A stretch of 64,000 nucleotides of DNA. Origin: Ciona intestinalis (taxonomy: Eukaryota; Chordata; Ascidiacea; Phlebobranchia; Cionidae). A program made the position numbers and the translations under genes. Shown here in pieces: positions 56,451 to 64,000 of this stretch. The stretch spans positions 3,317,019 to 3,381,018 of the forward strand of contig NC_020175.2 in the NCBI RefSeq assembly GCF_000224145.3, in the 5' to 3' direction. Numbering within the stretch: position 1 is the first letter of the stretch; every line of letters starts with the position of its first letter. Below the pieces are notes generated by a model, which did not search any database, was not told the origin of the DNA, and saw only the letters and a list, made by a program, of their open reading frames with translations.

Positions 56451-56637
56451 TAGTAGTATTACGGAGAAAGATCGGACACCTTTAAAACATACTATCCAAA
56501 TATCCTGTTCGTGTTTTAAACAATTAACAAATTGGAAGTCGTGAGGATTTTTATAATTCTTAGAATGTTCTTTCTTTACTACCAAATGGGACAAGAAAAT
56601 AGATTGAAAAAGTGTCCCATCTTTTCCCACCCTACTA
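56451..56637 (-). mobile_element. MITE, full copy, type B
   Basis: TAGTAGTATTACGGAGAAAG to CATCTTTTCCCACCCTACTA. Confidence 0.88.
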
Positions 56638-56765
56638 TATATACATTTCACACACATGTCAACCTACCACAATCAACCACAACGAGCGACTTCGGCATTG
56701 GCGATCTTGTATATATAGGGTTTATAACTAGCAACAGTATAAAGAAAATCTTCATGCTGACTCGA

Positions 56766-56948
56766 CTGTTTTGATGCCAATTCCGTTTTCTTGGTTGTTT
56801 TAATTAATTTGCTCTTCGCTACCGTATTTAAAGAGATAAACTTCGTTATGTAAAACTACGTTCGGCTGCTTTGATACCAGTTCCGTTTTCTCCCTTGTTT
56901 TAATTAAATTGATCTTCGCTAGAGATAAACTTCGTTATGTAAAACTAT
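56766..56948. repeat. Tandem duplication of ~100 bp
   Basis: Units start at 56766 (CTGTTTTGATGCCAATTCCG) and 56867 (CTGCTTTGATACCAGTTCCG). Both run to AAACTTCGTTATGTAAAACT; the second lacks about 10 bp. Confidence 0.85.
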
Positions 56949-57112
56949 ACACCAGAGACGAATAAGCACCTGGCCCTTCACCGAAAGCAAAAACAAATGA
57001 CGATTGTTCTGTAAAGTAGTCCAGTTGAGTTTTATGCAGCCTACATAGTTATATTTATACCTAATGTTTTTATAAAGGCGTTTATGCTGTTGGATTTAGC
57101 GAGGCGTTTATG

Positions 57113-57317
57113 CTGAGATGGGACACGTTTTCGTTTAGTTTTCTCTTTCCATTTGGTAGTAAACAAAGAACATTCAATGAATTATGAAACCGTATCCTTA
57201 CGACTTCCACATATCGTTGTTAATTGTTTAAAACAGGATCAAACACGCACGATCAAACACGATCAGGCTATTTGGATATTATGTATTAAAGGTGTCCCAT
57301 CTTCCCCCACCCTACTA
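57113..57317 (+). mobile_element. MITE, left end truncated
   Basis: GAGATGGGACACGTTTTCG to CATCTTCCCCCACCCTACTA, with a small internal duplication of AAACACGATCA near 57240-57265. Confidence 0.88.
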
Positions 57318-57413
57318 TATGATAACGCCGATACGCATAAGGCACATCCTTCCATACATTTATATTCATGTTAGTTTATAGGAAATACTGGTTCATATGA
57401 GTATCGTATAGGG

Positions 57414-57910
57414 GAGACCGGGGATGGTTCGGACGTTTTTTTGAAAATTGCGAATATTTTTTTTATGTGCGTCACATGAATTTAAATGTTAGTTTGTTGT
57501 AATGGGTAATCCTTTGCCGAAAAAGGTGTCACATGACCGGGGTCACCTCGGACAGTATACGTTTTTTGGTTTTATTCAACAACGCTGGTAAAAAAGACTA
57601 ACAAAATAATAACGTATCATCCTATATACAATGTCGACTAGGCTAAGCTGGTACTTTAGCGCTTATTAAAGCAGGAAGATTGATGAGAAAATAAGATCGA
57701 TGAGAAATTGTAATGCTTAATAGCCCCTGTCTGTACGTTTCCATCTTCAATAATTGAAAAAAAACATTTGTTTATTTGGTCGCTTTAAGGATACTCGTCT
57801 GTCGTTTTTCGTTTAAACGTTCTTACTAATTTGTATGATCTAAAACTATTGTGAGCATACAATATAATAAACTTACCAACCCGGGATACGTCGGACAACC
57901 GACGTTTTAG
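57414..57910. repeat. Unclassified element with repeated 'CGGAC' motifs
   Basis: Starts GGGGAGACCGGGGATGGTTC, has GACCGGGGTCACCTCGGACA at 57535 and CCCGGGATACGTCGGACAAC at 57880. The spaced GGGGAYG..CGGAC motifs resemble ends of a non-autonomous DNA element, but no clean inverted repeat is visible. Confidence 0.4.
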
Positions 57911-58246
57911 GAAATAATTCAAACAAATATTACTTGGTGTAAAGCGCTTGCCTTTCGTTTGATTGTTCCGTTCTACAGTTTTGGAAAGCTGATATGCTGC
58001 GTAAGTTGGTGGACTAGAAACAAAACTATAGAAAGTCGTGAGTTCGGTCCAGAACTTTCGTATTTACATATGGACGAGTTAATAAAGGTGAACCAGAGCA
58101 ATTTAGAATTGTAACATAAGGTCCTGTAGTCAACTTGTAATGGGTGTATACTTTTACCAATCCGGATTTATTAAGAGAAATATGTTACAACATAAAAACA
58201 GATAAATATCTGAATTGTCAGTGCTAAGCTCAGCGGGTATTATAAT

Positions 58247-58431
58247 ACTCTTGCGGAAGATGGGACACCTTTATCACATAACATCCAAATATTCTGTTTG
58301 AGTTTTTAACAATTAACGGGCTATGGGAGACTCTTTAAAAACGGTTTTATAATTGTTTGAATATTCTTTATTTACTATCAAATGGGACGAGAAAATGGAA
58401 TAAAAAGGTGTCCCATTTTTCCCCACACGAT
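58247..58431 (-). mobile_element. MITE, type B
   Basis: CTCTTGCGGAAGATGGGACA to GTCCCATTTTTCCCCACACG. Confidence 0.82.
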
Positions 58432-58676
58432 ATTAGAAAAGCTTTTTATCTGCTGGTAAGATTAGCAGCTTTTGTTTGGATGCAAAAAAGGTCTGGTTCA
58501 AGTATTAAAATATCTAAGCAAACAGCATTTATTGTTTTTATATTCTTTAAATGTAAGGTTGACCCGATTCCGGTCTCAATCCCAGATTTAGTTGCATGCT
58601 TCACCATTGGCTCTAATTTTTACAGGATACAATGTATATCTAATGCACCGAATCTGTATTCAGCTATACCCTGAAG

Positions 58677-61600
58677 ATGTCCGCATTATCAGCGATAGAA
58701 AAAAAGTCAATGAAATTTGCTTGCATTGTTGTGTTTATGCTAATTGTCTGTTGCATCTTAAACTTGAAACTGAAACGACAATGGAAAGGCTTCCAACCGA
58801 GACGAAACAAAATCGGAACAAACAAAGCGGAAGAGTTTGGCATTATGACATTGAAAAGAGCCATTGATATTGCTAAGCTTAAAGAAAAGGTTGTGAAAAG
58901 TTAAGTTACTATATCATAGGGTAGAGGAATAGGGGACACCTTTCATTTCATTTTCTCGTCCCATTTGTTAGAAAACAAAAAAATCGTATCCTCACGACTT
59001 CCATAAACCGGTGTTAGTGGTTTAAAACACGATCAGGATATTTGGATATTATGGGCTAAAGGTGTCCTGTCCCCCCGTTCTATTATACATTAATATGGTA
59101 GATGAATTCTAGCTTATTATATTGAATGAGGCCACGTAGCATGAAGGACTGAGAAACTGTATTATTGGCCGTGTGCTATGTGTTGTGTTTCAGATGGTAA
59201 CACAAATACGTGTAATTTTCAGATTGTTTTATATTGGTGCCCGCCAGATGTCGCTGCAGTTAAATCTAGACACAGAAAATTCTGCGGTTGGTGCACTGCG
59301 TCATCTAATCGATCACTGGTATGATATGCGTTGAAGTTTATATAGTAGGGTGGGGGAAGATGGGACACGTTTTTATTCTATTTTCTCGTCCCATTTAGTA
59401 AACCAAAGAACATTTAAAGAAATGTAAAACTGTATTCTCACGATTCTCATAGATCGTTGTTAATTGTTTAAAACACGATCAGGATATTTGGGTATTACGT
59501 GCTAAAGCTGTCTTCCCTCACCCTACTATATATTCTAGTTTGAATTAAGTTGATAATGCTCGTTGTTGTTTACGTAAAGTTTGTACTGTCTGTTATTTTA
59601 GTTCTGGTTGTGTTTCTTCTCACTATTTGTGTTCTTTTGTGTTTCCTTATCTCAATGTGTTGCCCATTTATCACGACCGGCTTGTGGACTATACAGTTAA
59701 CGTTTCTGTGTGTTCCTTGCCGCTAGCCAGATTGCTCCGTGCCAATAATCACCCGTAAAGTTGCATACAAGGTAACTCACAAGCTAGCACAAGGTGTATG
59801 AACTAAAACACCTGCGTTATAACGACTAACGTTCATAATAAACATCCATTCGTTCATTTCCATATTTACAGCCATAAATTTCAGATCACAGATCGAAGAA
59901 CTGCCGCCGTAATTTTCCATAACAACTGCATGTCAAGGAAGGAAATGCCGCCTGATCATTTAAGGTAAAAAGTGGAACACCTATATATTTGTCGTCGTTG
60001 ATTATAATGGTTGCCACCGATTTGATTTTTTAAACATATTAATGTAATATATTAGGGTGGGGAAGATGGGACACTTTTGGCATATAATATCCAAATACCC
60101 TGATCGTGTTCTTAAAGTATTAACAACGGTCTATATGGGGGCCGTAAGGATACGGTTTTATAATTCATTGGATCTTCTTTGTTTACTACCAAATAGGTTA
60201 AAAAAATGGAATGGAAAGGTGTCCCATCTTCCCCCACCCTACTATATGGGCTCGCCCATTTAGAATAAATTTCAAACCATTGTTGTTCAGCATATTATAA
60301 CCAATTTTTCAGGAAACCCGATATGTATTACATTTGGTTTAACATGGAATCGCCGTTATCGCAATCGTTGTCCAAAAAGCCTCTCACGGACTTTGAGACA
60401 AACTACTTCAACGCTACAATGACGTATAGGTTGGTTCATAAAATAAATAAAATTAATACGTCCGGCGCCGTGGCAAAGTGTTTAGCCTGCCTCTGAACCA
60501 GAGGTAATGGGTTCGAGCCTCGTAGCTGCTACTATTGTGGGCGTATTTGTTATTGGGCGAGACACTTAACGACAATTGCCGCAACCCAGTGGTCGCTGAT
60601 GAGTAGTCCAAATTATCATCCATACATAAAACAAAATGAAAAAACGCCCCCCCCCCCCTAAAAAAAATCACTCACAAAGTAACATACATGGTGACCCGTA
60701 AGCTGGAACGAGGTGTATGAACACCCGTGTTATAACGGCCGTCGTTTTCCGGCCACGCGAGGATAAAGTAAGTTACATTTATTCTTGTATGCAAAAGTAG
60801 CAGCAGCACATTGTTTAACATTTTCAGAAGAGATTCCGCTTTTCACCAACCGTATATGCCAAGCAACTTAGTTCTCGGTAGAGTAAGTGCATTCATTCCG
60901 AAGAAGAAGAGACTTGGAATTTGGATAGTTTCAAATTGTCACAGCCATTTTGGTGCCGTAAATAGAATGAAATATTTCAAAGAACTTTTAAAATCTGGAC
61001 TTAAAGTTGATGCATATGGGAAGTGAGTATTAATGCTATATATATACCTTATGCTCACTGTCAAGTTAAAATGAACGTTTTCTAAATTACAATAGAGATA
61101 CACATGGTTTTCAATAACCTTATTTTCATACACCGTACGTTTATTACTGTCAAGATATTACAGGAGTGTCGTCTTTTAATACACTAGACACACATGATGT
61201 ATTCATACAGCTCATGCTCACTGTCCAGTCATAAAGTTTGTCTCTCTTTCTTTTCAGATGTTTTAATAAACTTGTCAAACTTCAACGCGGTAAAAAAGAA
61301 TTCTTTCAATTTTTGGGCGACTATAAATTCTACTTCGCGTTCGAGAATTCTTTCCATTGCCGGGATTACATAACAGAAAAGTTCATGCAGCATGGTTTGT
61401 ATTCGGGGACAATACCTATTGTTTGGGGGCCGAAAAAGTCCGACGTCGAAGCAATAGCCCCTCCACGGTCGTTCATTCATGTTGAAGATTTTAAATCAGC
61501 AAAAGATTTAGCAAACTATATAAGTTACCTGGATAAGAACAACACAGCGTATATGGAGTATCATGAATGGCGAAATCATCTGCCTAGAACTGATCCATAT

Positions 61601-61813
61601 AGTAAGTCGTCTACGGGTCTCTGTCTTCTATGCCGAACTTTGCATGGAATTGAAGAAAAGGGGAAAACGCAAATGAGTGAATATTACCTACGGTATCTGA
61701 ACCACTCTTTTAGGAAGGTTAAAGTTCGACGAAGTCTAAAACACCGGGTTGTTCAGAGTCTTAATGGTTGGTGGTATGGTACTGATAACCGTGAATGCCT
61801 TTTTAACGATTAA
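58677..61813 (+). CDS. Alpha-1,3-fucosyltransferase, family GT10
   Basis: Golgi type II membrane enzyme transferring fucose from GDP-fucose to GlcNAc on glycans. Six exons: 58677-58889, 59223-59318, 59885-59964, 60313-60429, 60828-61022, 61258-61813; GT-AG, phases agree; 418 aa, usual for the family. Start is the ATG at 58677: a short cytosolic N-terminus with KKSMK is followed by one membrane span (about residues 14-30, FACIVVFMLIVCCILNL) and a basic stem. Catalytic-domain marks: IVLYWCPPD; TDRRTAAVIFH; YIWFNMESP; the acceptor-region TYRRDSAFHQPY; WIVSNCHS; and the GT10 signature FYFAFENSFHCRDYITEKF (residues 258-276), then VWGPKKSDVEAIAPPRSFIH. For exon 3 the acceptor at 59884 is chosen over the one at 59871 because only it keeps phase. 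AATAAA at 61938 may end the transcript. Which vertebrate FUT is nearest cannot be said. Confidence 0.94.
58915..59086 (+). mobile_element. MITE in fucosyltransferase intron 1
   Basis: CATAGGGTAGAGGAATAGGG to GTCCCCCCGTTCTATTA; starts 25 bp after the donor. Confidence 0.82.
59343..59527 (+). mobile_element. MITE in fucosyltransferase intron 2
   Basis: TAGTAGGGTGGGGGAAGATG to TCTTCCCTCACCCTACTA; starts 24 bp after the donor. Confidence 0.92.
59727..59860 (+). repeat. SINE 3' half
   Basis: CCAATAATCACCCGTAAAGT, GGTAACTCACAAGCTAGCAC, then CATTCGTTCATTT; lies just before the exon-3 acceptor. Confidence 0.75.
60051..60243 (-). mobile_element. MITE in fucosyltransferase intron 3
   Basis: TATTAGGGTGGGGAAGATGG to CATCTTCCCCCACCCTACTA. 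Confidence 0.92.
60464..60783 (+). repeat. Full-length SINE in fucosyltransferase intron 4
   Basis: CGGCGCCGTGGCAAAGTGTT, GGGTTCGAGCCTCG, GGGCGAGACACTTAACGACA, GCCGGCCACGCGAGGATAAA, tail ACATTTATTCTTG. Also carries a C10 run near 60648. Confidence 0.93.
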
Positions 61814-63065
61814 ATGTCAAGTTTAATGGATAGCAAACAAATCAATTTGTGTCTTGATGTGTAGTAGGGTGGGGTAAACGGCACATTATTGGGTGAAGTG
61901 AAAAATTATATTATTTTTTTACAAGCTTCCCCTTGGGAATAAAACAAAAACAATGTTACAGGGTTTTTCGGCAGTCTTCGCATGACTATAAAGCGAGCGC
62001 CCATATAAGATGTTTACTAGTTTTGCGTGTATTTATTGCCAAACATTCGTTGGTTTGTCTGTATATAATGCAATATTTTCTATCTTTTGGGTGTTTAAAT
62101 ATACCAGGGTGGGGAAAGATGAAACACCTTTAGCACATAATATCAAAATATCCTGATCGTGTTTCAAACAATTGAAGCTGTGAAAATACGGTTTTATAAT
62201 TCTTTGAATTTTCTATATTACTACTTAAATGACACGGGAAAATGGAATGTACAATTGTCCCATTTCCCCCACCCCTACTATATAATATATACTGATATAA
62301 TAACAAATGAAATGTACAGTATTACAATACTAAACTTGCTTGGAAGCTGTCCAGGTGATTTTATATTAGAAATAAAAGGAAATCGAACATGATTGTGTTA
62401 TAATCTTTAAATAATGGTAAACTCCCAATACCTCATCCTATTTTTTTGATCAAGTTGCTTTTGTTAAGTTATGATAAAGTTTTTACTTCAGGGTTTTAGT
62501 TTTGGCATTGACGAAAATGTGGCGTGAAAATAACGTTTTGTAAAACGGCGGCTGGCATAAAAAAGGACACCCACCTTTAGCAATCTGATTTTGTGTACAA
62601 CTATGCCAACGTAGTTGCTCAAATTACATTTGTTTGAGTTTTAAAGCAAAATAATATTTTGATATTTTGCAAAAATTGTTAGCTTTAGCAAGCACGTCAT
62701 TACTTTTTTTTCAATATTTACTCCTTGCATGTATTTAACAATATAATTCTATGTTCTGTTCGTGCGATGTACGTTTGCTTTAACCGAGGCAGCATAGGCT
62801 ATATGGTTGTATTCAGTCATGCTAAGATATAGTCTGTCTGAAATTGGCTAAAACTTTTACGACACATTTCTGGCTAAATGACATTGTACATAGCAAAGAT
62901 TCATAAAAAAAGATTCAATTATTATTCGTCGTTTTTTATTTGTCTCCAACGGAACGCAAAAATGACAGTCGATTCTGAAACACAAAATTGACTAAGTTTC
63001 TGATTGAATATCATTCATAAAGAAGAATGATTAGCGATTAATTGGAGATTATAAAACTTACCATT
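61814..63065. other. Intergenic, fucosyltransferase to the secreted-peptide gene (convergent)
   Basis: A MITE remnant at 61861-61915 (TAGTAGGGTGGGGTAAACG), the MITE at 62101, and a small possible MITE scrap near 62565 (GGACACCCACCTTTAGCA). Sequence from 62285 to 63065 shows nothing else recognisable. Confidence 0.6.
62101..62280 (-). mobile_element. MITE, full copy, type B
   Basis: TACCAGGGTGGGGAAAGATG to CATTTCCCCCACCCCTACTA. Confidence 0.88.
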
Positions 63066-63341
63066 TTATTGGAAAGCATTGGCCAACAAAAAGTCGTCTT
63101 CAAGGGCGTCACGTGCACTGGATACAAAGTTGTGGTTAACTGGTTTTACAGTTCAATTATATCGACATTATAAACTTTAGAATATAGCAAACCAAACTTA
63201 CTCTCTCAATTGTTGAGCATTCTGCTCATTCCACTTCCAGCTGGTACGACGTCTAGTCCAGAAATCGTCGCATGTTGCAATATCCACAAGCTGGACGGTG
63301 ACGAGAACCAAGACGAGAAGAAGAAGAAATTTGCGGTCCAT
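63066..63341 (-). CDS. Small secreted peptide precursor, function unknown
   Basis: Two exons (minus): 63202-63341 and 63066-63117, joined by GTAAGT..TTTGTATCCAG with matching phase; 63 aa. Start is the first Met after a TATA box, with about 30 nt of leader. Residues 1 to about 24 form a strong signal peptide (MDRKFLLLLVLVLVTVQLVD). The remainder starts DDFWTRRRTSWKWNEQNAQQ and ends DALEDDFLLANAFQ. The mature part has no Cys, an aromatic/basic N-terminal half containing an RRR cleavage-like site, and an acidic C-terminal half. That split (basic part plus acidic part) is common in host-defence or hormone precursors, but no family is recognised. If RRR is cut, SWKWNEQNAQQLRDAR-type fragments would be released. 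Confidence 0.72.
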
Positions 63342-63396
63342 GATGATTTATATTTGCTCACTTGAAGAAGATGATAAAGTGACTGATTTCACGCAC

Positions 63397-63405
63397 TTAT
63401 ATACA
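63397..63405 (-). promoter_or_regulatory. TATA box of the secreted-peptide gene
   Basis: Minus strand reads GTATATAAGTG, 56-64 bp upstream of the start codon, which predicts transcription start near 63372. Confidence 0.65.
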
Positions 63406-63921
63406 CACTGTGACAGGCCGGGTTTACGAAACCTTTTTTCATTGTTGCAAGAAAGGCATCGATTTTCGAAGAAGTTATGTCGCTTTGTTGAGGCGAAAGA
63501 GGTATGGAAAGTTTCATGGAAACGAGTTACTTGGTTGACACGAATGAAAACACAGTTACTCTTAATCATTAAGGATGCATTTTTTACTTAGTTTACACCT
63601 CGGAAGAAAATCCCAGTTTTACATTTCAAGTCACAGGACGTCAGTCAGTGACAAAACTAGTCCGAAAATTTGTATGTATTTTACATTTAAATTATACAAA
63701 TAATGCAAAAGTCTGAATAATTCCTTGCGCAGCCACCGACCCTCTTACAAGCGGCAACAACAATTTCAAAGGTAACAAATATGCATAGCCTTTTTTACAT
63801 TTACTGTTCTGGTCAGAAGTGTTTTTAAAACTGTTTAAAGATAGCCTAATCTATTTTAAATTTAGCTTCGATAGTGCAGTCATTCTCTGATACAATTTCC
63901 GATTCTTATATTTCTTTCTAG
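63406..63921. other. Intergenic, divergent between the secreted-peptide gene and the right-edge exon
   Basis: No repeat copy and no convincing exon. Open frames at 63298-63591 overlap the peptide gene's promoter and have no protein-like character. Confidence 0.5.
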
Positions 63922-64000
63922 GGAAGCTGTCAGGATACTCCTGTCATTTCTTTTCAAGTTATGACATCTCGAGTGGCTCATAAAAAAAGGCGACGTAAAC
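63922..64000 (+). CDS. Possible first exon of a gene running off the right edge
   Basis: A good acceptor (TTTCTTTCTAG, ending 63921) is followed by sequence open to the window end. The first ATG (63961) starts MTSRVAHKKRRRK, a Lys/Arg-rich stretch suggesting a nuclear or RNA-binding protein. The acceptor before a start codon could be a 5'-UTR intron or a spliced-leader site, which Ciona uses. Too short to identify. Confidence 0.3.

Larger units (their letters stand above)
55935..58676. other. Intergenic, before the fucosyltransferase
   Basis: Contains MITEs (56043 fragment, 56183, 56451, 57113, 58247), a tandem duplication (56766-56948) and an unclassified element (57414-57910). An acceptor-like TCTAATTTTTACAG at 58613-58626 precedes the fucosyltransferase start and could mark a 5'-UTR intron or a spliced-leader site. 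Confidence 0.6.

Noticed and set aside
59872..59884. Acceptor at 59871 for fucosyltransferase exon 3
   Set aside because: It gives an immediate in-frame TAA after the phase-0 donor at 59318; the acceptor 13 bp later keeps the frame and matches the family.

Overview
The window looks like nuclear DNA of a sea squirt, almost certainly Ciona (C. robusta / C. intestinalis type). Four things point there: compact AT-rich intron-dense genes whose products are chordate-like; a precursor carrying the Ci-LF neuropeptides known from Ciona; about 40 copies of a ~200-bp TA-flanked MITE; and about 18 copies or fragments of a tRNA-headed SINE. The MITE and SINE match what I remember of the Ciona families Cimi-1 and Cics-1, but the naming is from memory. 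All gene models were built by eye from GT-AG sites, reading-frame phase and protein similarity.

Layout, left to right. A TAF1B orthologue (RNA polymerase I initiation factor subunit) runs on the minus strand, 461-5137. It is head to head with SFSWAP (SWAP/SURP splicing regulator), plus strand, 5364-24603; the two start codons are only 226 bp apart. A 4.4-kb SFSWAP intron contains a complete six-exon gene on the opposite strand, STPG4 (14566-17986). Next comes the minus-strand Ci-LF neuropeptide precursor (25925-28268) with a clear TATA box. Then follow a small S100-like two-EF-hand protein (31385-33382, plus) and a 16-exon Pro/Ser-rich protein resembling PROSER3 (33883-43117, plus).

About 2.5 kb without MITE or SINE precedes a three-exon forkhead transcription factor (46716-48888, plus). 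The 50.2-55.9 kb interval holds two 50-N gaps. Each gap is bordered by nearly identical sequence, best explained by the two haplotypes being placed in tandem; two small putative genes lie there. An alpha-1,3-fucosyltransferase of family GT10 (58677-61813, plus), a two-exon secreted small peptide (63066-63341, minus, TATA-driven) and perhaps the first exon of another gene (63922-64000) close the window.

The genes do not form one pathway. The main structural themes are the TAF1B/SFSWAP shared promoter, the nested antisense STPG4, micro-exons and a GC-AG intron, heavy MITE/SINE loading with reciprocal nesting, and a strong excess of the palindrome TGACGTCA inside and outside exons. The most notable candidates for new biology are the S100-like protein, the extra LF-type peptides, and the unannotated secreted peptide at the right end.
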